64,000 nucleotides of DNA, taken from positions 62,001-126,000 of the forward strand of contig CAWBPA010000003.1 of the NCBI GenBank assembly GCA_963790545.1. Reading direction: 5' to 3'. A program made the translations under genes and the position numbers. Positions 48,361 to 55,964 of this stretch are shown here, piece by piece. Positions within the stretch are counted from its first letter, which is position 1; every line of letters starts with the position of its first letter. The stretch comes from DATBJG01 sp963790545 (GTDB taxonomy: Bacteria > Acidobacteriota > Vicinamibacteria > Vicinamibacterales > JAMQPK01). The notes below the pieces were generated by a model. It saw only the letters and a program-made list of their open reading frames with translations, had not been told where the DNA came from and did not search any database.

Positions 48361-49953
48361 GTGCGTACACCCTTTTCCCTCGGCTTTCTCGCCGCTTTGT
48401 GCCTGACTGCCATCGCGACCGCGGCTGGCGACAGCCGTGTCGCTGATGCGGCCATGCGAGGAGATCGGGAAGCGGTCCGCGTCCTGTTGCGCCGGGCCGA
48501 TGTCAATGGGGCGCAGGCCGATGGCATGACGGCACTGCACTGGGCCGCGTCGAGAGATGACGAGGCGATGGCGAAACTATTGGTTGCGGCACGCGCGAAC
48601 GTGCGAGCCACAACAAGGCTCGGAGGGTTCACGCCTCTCTGGATGGCGGCTCAAAACGGCAACGCCCTGATGATTGAGCTACTTCTCGATGCTGGGGCGG
48701 AAGCCAATGTGGCCTCGACGTTGGGGGTCACGCCTCTGATGATGGCTGCCGCCACAGGCCGAGTGGACGCGGTCAAGCTGCTCGTCGTCCGAGGCGCAGA
48801 CGTCAACGCGCAGGAGCAGACATACGGCCAGACACCCCTGATGTTTGCTGCCGCGCATAATCGTCCTGAAGCGATCGGGATGCTGATCGAGCTTGGCGCC
48901 AGGTCCGACGCGGCCACGAAGATCAGGATGCCTCCAGCACGCGGCCGTGGGGCGGGCGCCGCGGCGGGAACGCCCGCAACTCCTGCGCCCACGACGGAGC
49001 AGCCTCCCGCCGCCGGAAGCCCGGAAGAGCCCAGAGAAGCGCAAGAGCCAATGGGCGGCCTGACGCCGCTGCTGTACGCGGTTCGACAGGGACACCGGGA
49101 GGCGGTGGACGTTCTGCTCGATCGTGGAGCAGACATCAATCAGGCCAGCGCCGACAAGACGAGCCCGTTGATGATGGCAGTCATCAATGGACGCTTTGAC
49201 CTCGCGATGGATTTGCTCGATCGCGGAGCGGATCCCAAGGTCACAACGATGGCGGGCGGGACGCCACTCTACCGTGTGGTCGACCTGCAGTGGGCGCCGA
49301 AGTCCTTCTATCCTCAGCCAAGTACGAAGCAGGAGAAGGTGACCTACCTCGAGTTGATGAAGGCGCTGCTCACCCGAGGCGCGAATCCAAACGCGAGATT
49401 GACCAGACAGCTCTGGTACACGGGGTACGGCTTTGAACTGGATGGTCTGGATCCGGCCGGAGCCACGCCATTCTGGCGTGCTGCGCAGGTTGCGGACCTT
49501 GACGCAATGCGATTGCTCGTGGCGTGGGGCGCCAATCCCAACATCGCCACAATCGAAGGCGTCACGCCTCTCCTGGCCGCGGCTGGGGACGGCTTCCACG
49601 GCAACGACGCAATCACCGTTCCTGCCGGGCGCATGCCGGCGGTCAGGTATCTGGTTGAAGAGTGCCAGGCGGACGTGAACGCGATCGACAAGAAGGCCGG
49701 CGACTCGACGAGCATCCTCCATACGAACACTCGCGCCTATACGCCCCTGCACAGCGCCGCGGCGAGGGGCGACAACGAAATGATTCTCTACCTGGTTTCG
49801 AAGGGTGCGCGAGTCGATCTCGTGGGCAAGAATGGGTTGACCGCGGCGGACATGGCCAACGGCCCGAGAGAGCGCATTCAGCCATTTCCCGAAACGCTGA
49901 AACTGCTCGTCAGCCTGGGGGCCAAAAACTCGAACCGGTGCGTGTCGTGTTGA
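48361..49953 (+). CDS. exported ankyrin-repeat protein
   Basis: 530 residues from GTG 48361, 9 bp after the DUF1552 stop. Signal peptide 'FSLGFLAALCLTAIATAAG'. Ankyrin units run the full length ('GMTALHWAASRDDEAMAKLL', 'GFTPLWMAAQNGNALMIELL', 'GVTPLLAAAGDGFHGND'), with an Ala/Pro-rich loop at about residues 195-225. 'ECQADVNAIDKKAGD' and the final 'SNRCVSC' supply cysteines. Third gene of the DUF1592-DUF1552-ankyrin operon, so it probably binds or chaperones those products outside the inner membrane. Its TGA is the first base group of the REP-like element. Confidence 0.85.
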   Translation: MRTPFSLGFLAALCLTAIATAAGDSRVADAAMRGDREAVRVLLRRADVNGAQADGMTALHWAASRDDEAMAKLLVAARANVRATTRLGGFTPLWMAAQNGNALMIELLLDAGAEANVASTLGVTPLMMAAATGRVDAVKLLVVRGADVNAQEQTYGQTPLMFAAAHNRPEAIGMLIELGARSDAATKIRMPPARGRGAGAAAGTPATPAPTTEQPPAAGSPEEPREAQEPMGGLTPLLYAVRQGHREAVDVLLDRGADINQASADKTSPLMMAVINGRFDLAMDLLDRGADPKVTTMAGGTPLYRVVDLQWAPKSFYPQPSTKQEKVTYLELMKALLTRGANPNARLTRQLWYTGYGFELDGLDPAGATPFWRAAQVADLDAMRLLVAWGANPNIATIEGVTPLLAAAGDGFHGNDAITVPAGRMPAVRYLVEECQADVNAIDKKAGDSTSILHTNTRAYTPLHSAAARGDNEMILYLVSKGARVDLVGKNGLTAADMANGPRERIQPFPETLKLLVSLGAKNSNRCVSC

Positions 49954-50050
49954 CGCGGGGGCTAAAGCCCCCGCGCTACAGGTGGCCGCGAAACAAGATT
50001 TGCTGATCGTCCATGCCGGTTTGTAGCGCGGGGGCTTTAGCCCCCGCGTC
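49952..50050. repeat. pair of REP-like palindromes in inverted orientation, copies 5 and 6
   Basis: GACGCGGGGGCT, AA, AGCCCCCGCG, CTACA at 49952-49980 and its reverse complement at 50022-50050, separated by 41 bp. The pair could form a single 29-bp stem. It sits between the converging ankyrin and dioxygenase genes. Confidence 0.8.
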
Positions 50051-50067
50051 GCGACTCATCCGCGTTC

Positions 50068-50811
50068 TCAGACGCGCACACCAATGCTGAAGTTCCCCGC
50101 GTAACCACCGCCCGACGCCGACAGCGGCAGCAGTAACTGACTGCCGCCCCCCTGGAAAATCCCGTCGCGCGAGTTCGTCGTATCCCGTCGCCCCTTGCTG
50201 CTGTAAGGAGTCTGCGCGTGAACGATGTCGGTGAGGGATTCATCAAAGAACATCTGCGATGTGAATTCGAGCCCGCTGCCACTCCCCGGGGTAGTACGTA
50301 CCTTGAAATGAATGTGTACGGCTCGTCCCATGTACCATCCGGGATAAATGGTCACGAACTGAGCGACGCCAGCGGGGTCGCTGAGTTGGTAACCGCGCAG
50401 AAACTTCTGGCCCACTGTGTTCTGCGGAGAAATATCCGAATAGAGACCAAGCGCATCGCAATGCCACATGTCGACGAGCGCACCACCGAGTGGCGTGCAT
50501 GTTCCGCCCGCTCCGATCTGCGAAAGTTGCACGGTAAGCGTGAGCGGTACGCCGCTCTTGACACTTCCGGTCGTCGGGTCTGAACGGATATCGGATCGGT
50601 TCAGCCGCTCGTCCACGAAGTACGGGCCTTCTGTCACCGCCGGCGTGACGATGCAGGACGCATTGCTCGAGGACCCCGTCGTCGACGAAGGCGACGTCGG
50701 CGAACCTGATGACTCACCACCGCACCCGAGAAACGCTAGCTCGACCACCGAACTCATCGAGTACAGAGCATCGCGTCGCGAAATATCCTGAAGCGTTCGA
50801 GTTGGGCTCAC
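50068..50811 (-). CDS. exported intradiol ring-cleavage dioxygenase-like protein
   Basis: 247 residues from GTG 50811, with AGGAGG at a 5-nt spacing; the longer reading to 50961 has no ribosome site. After a twin-arginine-like 'DISRRDALYSMSSVVELAFL' signal and a Ser-rich linker comes the dioxygenase core. 'VTEGPYFVDERLNRSDIR' supplies the first tyrosine ligand and 'VDMWHCDALGLYSD' a typical strand. 'FVTIYPGWYMGRAVHIHFKV' supplies the second tyrosine and both histidines for Fe(III). The enzyme would cleave catechol-like aromatics outside the cytoplasm, as in similar Tat-exported proteins. Confidence 0.85.
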   Translation of the reverse strand: MSPTRTLQDISRRDALYSMSSVVELAFLGCGGESSGSPTSPSSTTGSSSNASCIVTPAVTEGPYFVDERLNRSDIRSDPTTGSVKSGVPLTLTVQLSQIGAGGTCTPLGGALVDMWHCDALGLYSDISPQNTVGQKFLRGYQLSDPAGVAQFVTIYPGWYMGRAVHIHFKVRTTPGSGSGLEFTSQMFFDESLTDIVHAQTPYSSKGRRDTTNSRDGIFQGGGSQLLLPLSASGGGYAGNFSIGVRV

Positions 50812-51133
50812 TAAATCCTCCTGATCATTAACCCACCTGCACAGCGTCGGGCAGACGCGGCATCGAAGAGCAATGACCGTACCAGCAGCGGCGGGTTCGC
50901 GAGACAGCAAACTCGATCCGGTGGGTGATTGCCGTGTGTGCAACCACGAGACCACCAGCAAACAGATCGATGACTCAGATCGTGGCGACGATGTGAAACA
51001 AATGTGGCAACCTGATCGCGGCGCCTGACGCGGGGGCTAAAGCCCCCGCGCTACAACAGTCGACTACAACAGTCGACGGTCGCTGGATGTCCTGACTCCA
51101 TGACGCGGCGTCCAACCGCGAGGACGAATAAAA
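50812..51133. other. upstream region of the dioxygenase with REP-like copy 7 and a tandem 13-mer
   Basis: Copy 7 of the REP-like family lies at 51027-51055. It is followed at once by CTACAACAGTCGA repeated twice in tandem (51051-51063, 51064-51076), with one unit overlapping the REP tail. No gene is visible. Confidence 0.65.
51027..51055 (+). repeat. REP-like palindrome, copy 7
   Basis: GACGCGGGGGCT, AA, AGCCCCCGCG, CTACA, identical over 29 bp to the copy at 49952. Confidence 0.8.
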
Positions 51134-51207
51134 GAATAAAGGGGTCGGGAGTCTTTTTCGCACCTGAGATACCGGACGCACGAAAAAGACTCCCGACCCC
51201 TTTATTC
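51134..51207. terminator. perfect 27-bp inverted repeat at the 3' end of the kinase gene
   Basis: GAATAAAGGGGTCGGGAGTC (start of the left arm, 51134-51160) is exactly complementary to 51181-51207, with a 20-nt loop. The right arm includes the first two bases of the histidine kinase stop codon complement. T-runs flank the stem, so it can terminate minus-strand transcription; it also resembles a dispersed palindromic element. Confidence 0.7.
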
Positions 51208-52729
51208 AGTCAGATTCCGCAGGCAGACGGATCGTGAAGATCGATCCGTTGTCGGGGGCGCTCGCGGCGGTAATCGTGCCGCCATGGCGTTCCACGATGG
51301 CTTTGACAATCGACAAGCCGAGCCCGCTGCCCGCGGTGTCGTGCGTCCGCGACGGATCGACTTTGTAGAAGCGATCGAACACATTCGGCAAGTGCTGAAG
51401 CGGAATTCCTGGCCCCGAATCGCGGACCGTCAGCACCACGTGCCCGTCGTCAAGTTCTGCACCGAGTGCGACGCGCCCTTCTGCCGGCGTGTGCCTCACG
51501 GCGTTGGCGGCAAGATTCTGCAGCGCCTGCTCGAGGCGGAGTGCGTCACCAACGACAATTTCCGCACCCGGAGCAATTGACGAGGTGATCGTGATGTGTT
51601 TTCGAGCGGCATCGCGTTCGTGACGGGCCACAACCCGTCCGAACAGATTCTCGATTGGAACGTCCTGCAGCTCCAGCGTGTCTCCCCCGCCTTCGAGCTT
51701 CGCCAGCTCGAGCAGATCCCCGATGATGTGTTCCAATCGTCGAGTCTCCTCGCTGACGATGCCGACGTATCGTGCACGTGCAGAACTATCCAACGTGAGT
51801 TCGGGCATGGAGAGCGTCTCGAGATAGCCACGCATCGCGGTCAACGGCGTTCGCAGTTCATGCGACACGTCCGCCAGCAACAGCCGTCGCGCTCGATCTG
51901 CCGCCTGCAGCTCCTCGGCGCGCACCTCGAGATCTCGCGCCATGCGATTAAAGGCCGAAGCCAGGCCCGCCACTTCGTCGCCGCCGTCCTCGCGTGCGCG
52001 TGCCGCCAGGTCTCCCGAACCCACACGAACCGCCGCGGCCTCGAGACTACGGATGCGGCGTCGCACAGGCCCGAAGATCAGGAATGACGCAAGGGCCGTT
52101 GCGCCCGCAACCAGTGCGGCGCCCACCACCGCCAATGTGGGCCCCCACTGCGAAAGGGAAGACTGAGGCGCAACAGAAACCACACCCACGACACCGCTCT
52201 CGAGGACGATCTCGGCAGGCGGACCCGTGCCACGTGGTGGAGGCCGCAGGCCAAACGGTGGTGGCGGCGGACCGGGCATCTCGGGTCCAGGAAACGGATC
52301 GGCCATCCGCGGCCGAGGTGATTGCTCACCAAAGCGCTGACGATTGGGGCCGCGCGGACCTAACCGTCCGCGAACGCTCCGTTCCAGGTGTTCCCGAGCT
52401 TCATCGACGAGCTCCTCGGGGGGCAGTGCCGCGCCGGTTGCGAAAAGGCGGCCGTCGCGCATGAGCACAAAGAACGGGTAGCTGCGTTGTTGATAGGTGT
52501 TGCGCAAATAGCCTTCGAGGTCGAGATTGGGGTCAGACATGAGGGCAAGACTGAGATCGGCTGCGACGCTCCTCGTAAAACCTCTGGGCGGCGGCCCTGA
52601 CACGGATTCGCTCCGCTCGAACAGCCAGAGTATGAGCGCACCCTGAATAGCCAGCACGCCGGCCAGAAACAGGATGAACCCAAAGGCAATCCGCCAATAC
52701 AGGCTACGGTACCAAACGGTCTCAGCCAT
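51206..52729 (-). CDS. sensor histidine kinase
   Basis: 507 residues. Membrane segments at about 12-36 and 195-220 flank a periplasmic domain containing a Pro/Gly/Arg-rich stretch ('PPPPPFGLRPPPRGTGPP'). HAMP follows ('GPVRRRIRSLEAAAVRVGSG'). The HisKA box is 'LLADVSHELRTPLTAMRGYL', the N box 'NLAANAVRHTPAEG', the G boxes 'VRDSGPGIPL' and 'GSGLGLSIVKAIVERHGG'. A complete CpxA/EnvZ-type kinase. Its start overlaps the response-regulator gene by 8 bp. With the Spy-like gene nearby, an envelope-stress input is plausible. Confidence 0.93.
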   Translation of the reverse strand: MAETVWYRSLYWRIAFGFILFLAGVLAIQGALILWLFERSESVSGPPPRGFTRSVAADLSLALMSDPNLDLEGYLRNTYQQRSYPFFVLMRDGRLFATGAALPPEELVDEAREHLERSVRGRLGPRGPNRQRFGEQSPRPRMADPFPGPEMPGPPPPPFGLRPPPRGTGPPAEIVLESGVVGVVSVAPQSSLSQWGPTLAVVGAALVAGATALASFLIFGPVRRRIRSLEAAAVRVGSGDLAARAREDGGDEVAGLASAFNRMARDLEVRAEELQAADRARRLLLADVSHELRTPLTAMRGYLETLSMPELTLDSSARARYVGIVSEETRRLEHIIGDLLELAKLEGGGDTLELQDVPIENLFGRVVARHERDAARKHITITSSIAPGAEIVVGDALRLEQALQNLAANAVRHTPAEGRVALGAELDDGHVVLTVRDSGPGIPLQHLPNVFDRFYKVDPSRTHDTAGSGLGLSIVKAIVERHGGTITAASAPDNGSIFTIRLPAESD

Positions 52730-53435
52730 CCAGGAACTTGTAGCCGTCGCCCCACACCGTGATGATCAGGCGGGGTGATGCAGGGTCCGCTTCGATTTTA
52801 CGGCGCAGGCGCTTGACGAGCGTGTCAACACTTCGACCGGTGACGAAGGCCTGCCCTTGCCAGACCTTTGTGAGAAGACGTTCTCTCGTGAAGACGATGC
52901 CGGGATTCGACGCGAACAGATGCAGCAGGTGGAACTCCTGTCGCGTCACCTCAACCGGCGCTCCTCGCACCTTCAAGGCGCGTCGGGCCGGATCGATTTC
53001 GAGGCCGTGTATGGCCAGAGCCGGCTCCGTCTGGTGTTCTTCATCGGCGATCGGAGCGCGCCCACGTCGTGTCAACGCCCCCACACGCGCGACGAGCTCA
53101 CGCATGCCGAACGGTTTCGTCAGGTAGTCGTCTGCTCCGCTATCCAACCCCAGGACCTTGTCCGACTCTTCCCTGCGTGCGGTCAAAACCAGGATCGGCA
53201 CATCGCGATTGACGCCCTGCCGGCGGACGGCGCGGCAGATGGTCACCCCATCCACACCCGGCAACATCACATCGAGCACCACGAGATCGAACGGCCGGTC
53301 GCTCAGCACCTTCAGGGCCTCGCGACCGTCGCCAATCGGAAGGCAGTCGTAGCCCTCGAGGCCCAGATGCAGGCAGACGAGGTCTCGGATATGGGGTTCG
53401 TCCTCGACCACGAGCACATGTTTTCGAGACATCAC
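52722..53435 (-). CDS. OmpR-family response regulator
   Basis: 237 residues. Receiver: 'HVLVVEDEPHIRDLVCLHLG' (acidic pair), phospho-Asp in 'DLVVLDVMLPGVDG', Thr in 'ILVLTARREES', Lys in 'GADDYLTKPFG'. C-terminal winged helix: 'VTRQEFHLLHLFASNPG', 'GRSVDTLVKRLRRKIEADPA', 'IITVWGDGYKF'. It binds DNA when phosphorylated by the cotranscribed kinase. Divergent from the Spy-like gene across a 412-bp gap, which is a natural target. Confidence 0.94.
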   Translation of the reverse strand: MMSRKHVLVVEDEPHIRDLVCLHLGLEGYDCLPIGDGREALKVLSDRPFDLVVLDVMLPGVDGVTICRAVRRQGVNRDVPILVLTARREESDKVLGLDSGADDYLTKPFGMRELVARVGALTRRGRAPIADEEHQTEPALAIHGLEIDPARRALKVRGAPVEVTRQEFHLLHLFASNPGIVFTRERLLTKVWQGQAFVTGRSVDTLVKRLRRKIEADPASPRLIITVWGDGYKFLDG

Positions 53436-53847
53436 ACGGGACCTGCCCCCAGGCAGGCATGTTCCACGATTATGGCACGCGGATCCGAGGCTCCTTCTAC
53501 GTCACAGTTTTTTCACGATTACGCCGCGTCAATGCCACCGTCGGTTCCGTCTAACTAGTCAGACGAAGACGGGGCAACACGGAGGACACAGAGGTCACAG
53601 AGGTCACCGAGCGAGGTGGGCGAGGTCTTCTCCATACTCTGCGCTCACCGATCACTAGTAAGACGAACCTGCGGCTCGAGCAGTTCCGCAAGGCGCGAGG
53701 TACAGCTCGCGAGGCGGGAGCCCCGCACACAACAAAAGAAGCGCCTGCGGCTCGAGCGAGGCGCCGGAGGGCAGCGCGACGCAGTCGCGCCGCCGAGCGA
53801 GCGCGAGCGGGGGTGGGGCCCCGCGAGCATTAAGAAAGGACCGACAG
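53436..53847. other. repeat-bearing gap between the regulator and the Spy-like gene
   Basis: ACTAGTCAGACGAA at 53554-53567 recurs as ACTAGTAAGACGAA at 53654-53667, exactly 100 bp apart. ACAGAGGTC units are tandem near 53587-53605. From 53670 the DNA is rich in CGAGG/GCGAGC words and hairpin-prone. No gene is supportable; it may hold the promoters of both neighbours. Confidence 0.5.
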
Positions 53848-54342
53848 ATGGACAAACGTCAAACCACAATCCGATGGGTCACGAGCCTGGTTGCCGGTCT
53901 CGTCATCATCTTTCTCACCGCCGCCATCGTCATTGTTCAGGCTGAACAGCCAGGTCGCGGAGGTTCCGCGTTTGGAGGACCTGGACGCTTTTTCGGGCCG
54001 GGCCTGTTCGGACTGCGCATCGCTGATCTGTCCGAGACGCAGCGTGAGCAGGTGCGCGCGATCCTGGAGCGGCATGAAGCTGAGACTCGTTCACTCTGGG
54101 AACAGCAGCGCACGGCGCGATCGGCTCTGGAGGAGTCCATCGTCGCAAGTCCGGTTGACGAGGGCGCCGTCCGACAGAAGAGCACAGAACTCGGATCGGT
54201 TGACGCGGAACTCGCTGTCATTCGAGCGCGGATGCACGCCGAGGTCATGACGCTACTGACGCCGGAGCAGCAACAGGAACTTCAGCAACATCGTGCCAGG
54301 ATGAAGGAACGCCGCGAGAGTGCACCCTCCAGAGGACGCTGA
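53848..54342 (+). CDS. Spy/CpxP-like periplasmic protein
   Basis: 164 residues. A membrane anchor or signal ('LVAGLVIIFLTAAIVIV') is followed by a Gly-rich region and helices with the 'LSETQREQVRAILERHEAET' and 'LLTPEQQQELQQHRARMKER' motifs (LTxxQ type). Such proteins are periplasmic chaperones or metal-stress sensors controlled by two-component systems. Position next to the OmpR-type pair supports that. It is followed after 84 bp by the BON protein. Confidence 0.8.
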   Translation: MDKRQTTIRWVTSLVAGLVIIFLTAAIVIVQAEQPGRGGSAFGGPGRFFGPGLFGLRIADLSETQREQVRAILERHEAETRSLWEQQRTARSALEESIVASPVDEGAVRQKSTELGSVDAELAVIRARMHAEVMTLLTPEQQQELQQHRARMKERRESAPSRGR

Positions 54343-54410
54343 GCCCGGTAGGCCCCGCTTTTGCACCAGTGAAGGTCAGATGGGCCGTCATGTGGCGGCC
54401 TACCAGGCTC
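54341..54410. repeat. 14-bp imperfect inverted repeat between two genes
   Basis: GAGCCCGGTAGGCC (54341-54354) pairs with GGCCTACCAGGCTC (54397-54410) at 13 of 14 positions. It could be an attenuator or an mRNA-stability hairpin between the Spy-like and BON genes. Confidence 0.55.
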
Positions 54411-54426
54411 CCACTGGAGAGAGGCC

Positions 54427-54855
54427 ATGCTGAGAATCATCGCAAAACTTGTGCTGACGGTAATACTCATCGTCGTCCTCGTCGGGTTTGGTACGTACGT
54501 GCTTGGATATTGGCAAGGGGATCGGCGCGGCGACGTGGCGGTTAACGTGCCGTCGATCGATCAACAACGTGTCCGTGAAACCGGCACCGAGATCGCGGAA
54601 GGCGCTCGGGCTGCCGGAGCCCGCGTGGCGGAGGTCGTTGAAGATGGCGCCCTGACGGCCAAAATCAAGTCGAAAATGGCGCTCGATGATCACGTCAAAG
54701 CACGTGACATCGACGTTGATACCTCGGATGGGCTCATCACGCTCACCGGTACGCTGAAGTCAGAAGAGGAACGTGAGCGAGCCGTTCAGCTTGCGCTCCA
54801 GACAGAGGGCGTGCGCACGATCATCGACGCCTTGGTGGTTTCGAATGAACTGTAG
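54427..54855 (+). CDS. membrane-anchored BON-domain protein
   Basis: 142 residues. An N-terminal membrane segment ('IIAKLVLTVILIVVLVGFGT') and an Ala/Glu-rich linker precede a BON domain ('ALTAKIKSKMALDDHVKARD', 'IDVDTSDGLITLTGTLKSEE', 'EGVRTIIDALVV'). BON domains bind phospholipids and are found in envelope-stress proteins such as OsmY. Start ATG 54427 follows GGAGAGAGG. Confidence 0.87.
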   Translation: MLRIIAKLVLTVILIVVLVGFGTYVLGYWQGDRRGDVAVNVPSIDQQRVRETGTEIAEGARAAGARVAEVVEDGALTAKIKSKMALDDHVKARDIDVDTSDGLITLTGTLKSEEERERAVQLALQTEGVRTIIDALVVSNEL

Positions 54856-54868
54856 TCATTCTCGGGTG

Positions 54869-54988
54869 CCAGGTGCTTGGTGCCGCGTGCTTGGTGCTGT
54901 GCAGAGTGCCGCGTGCCTAGTGCTATGCACCCAGCACCCGGCACTCTGCACAGCACCAGGCACCAAGCACCAGGCACTAAGCACCTGG
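54869..54988. repeat. heptamer-based palindrome
   Basis: A perfect 18-bp inverted repeat (54893-54910 with 54940-54957, loop 29 nt) lies in outer arms made of 7-bp units such as ACCAAGC and ACCAGGC on one side and GCTTGGT-type complements on the other, from CCAGGTGC to GCACCTGG. It is non-coding and lies between converging genes. Confidence 0.75.
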
Positions 54989-55064
54989 ACGACCTTTAGC
55001 CCCTGTGTCCGTGACTGCGACATGTCGCTGGACACTGCCACAGAATGATGCAGTAGTAGCGCAA

Positions 55065-55095
55065 ACCTCCAGGCCTGGCTAGCCGGCCTGGAGGT
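55065..55095. terminator. hairpin between converging BON and rhomboid genes
   Basis: ACCTCCAGGCC (55065-55075) pairs exactly with GGCCTGGAGGT (55085-55095); the loop contains GGCTAGCC, itself a palindrome. It lies 5 bp beyond the rhomboid stop. No T-run, so termination is inferred from position and strength. Confidence 0.55.
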
Positions 55096-55100
55096 CAGGT

Positions 55101-55808
55101 TTATCGCGACGCCCAGCCAGCCGCTACGGGTTGCGGACCACGACGACCCGCGGCAAAGAGCGACACCAGAAGGAGCCCAGCCACGAAGCCTCCGATATGA
55201 GCCATGTAGGCAACGCCACCCGTTTCGGAGGTGTTGGCGATCGAACCCATCCCGTTGATCAACTGGATGAAAATCCAGAAGCCGAGCACCAGGATCGCTG
55301 GTACGTGCGCGACACCGCCCCGCGTCAGCACCCGCACGCGGTTCTTGGGAAAGAGCAACAGATAGCCGCCAAGCACACCGCTGATTGCGCCCGATGCGCC
55401 GACGGTCGGGATGACCGAGTTCAGGCTAAAGAAAATGTGGGCAAGACCGGCAGCAAATCCACACAGCAGATAAAAGGTCAAAAAGCGCAGGTGACCGACA
55501 AGCCTTTCGATGTTGTCTCCGAAAATCCATAGGTAGAGCATGTTTCCGCCAAGATGCATCCATCCGCCATGGAGAAACATCGAGGTCAGAAGCGTGGTCC
55601 AGTACGGCAGTGGAATCGTGGGCGCCAGGTCCGTCGCGGCCGCGTATTCGCGCGGTACGACTCCCCACGCTTGAATGAATGATTGAAGCGCACCCTCCGA
55701 GGGTTGGCTGAGCTCCAGCAGAAACGCGAGAACATTCAGTACGACCAACCCGATTGTGATGAGCGGGGCTGGCCCGCCTTGGTGACGGTCATCGCCAATT
55801 GGCAGCAT
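55101..55808 (-). CDS. rhomboid-family intramembrane serine protease
   Basis: 235 residues, six membrane segments. The catalytic serine is in 'VGASGAISGVLGGYLLLFP' (GxSG) and the histidine in 'VAYMAHIGGFVAGLLL'. The conserved loop 'SMFLHGGWMHLGGNMLYLWI' is complete. It cleaves substrates within the membrane. The N-terminal 'MLPIGDDRH' leader is typical. It is divergent from the KaiC-like gene. Confidence 0.92.
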   Translation of the reverse strand: MLPIGDDRHQGGPAPLITIGLVVLNVLAFLLELSQPSEGALQSFIQAWGVVPREYAAATDLAPTIPLPYWTTLLTSMFLHGGWMHLGGNMLYLWIFGDNIERLVGHLRFLTFYLLCGFAAGLAHIFFSLNSVIPTVGASGAISGVLGGYLLLFPKNRVRVLTRGGVAHVPAILVLGFWIFIQLINGMGSIANTSETGGVAYMAHIGGFVAGLLLVSLFAAGRRGPQPVAAGWASR

Positions 55809-55964
55809 CTTTCAGACTCCTTCCGCAAAAACTACCACCTCATTTCAGCAATCAACGTGCCAGACCCTCCAGTGACTCGATCCCCTTCATGCGAGAGATC
55901 TCAACCGAACAGGGCGCAGAACTTGCAGTCTCGACGATGAACGCCGCGACTGCGGTGGCCAGCT

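Noticed and set aside
54869..54988. CRISPR-like periodicity
   Set aside because: Units are 7 bp with no spacers and are inverted; no cas genes.
54856..55041. Open frames across the heptamer palindrome
   Set aside because: Their repetitive Ala/Leu/Gly/Val or His/Gln/Ala/Thr products are translations of the simple repeat.
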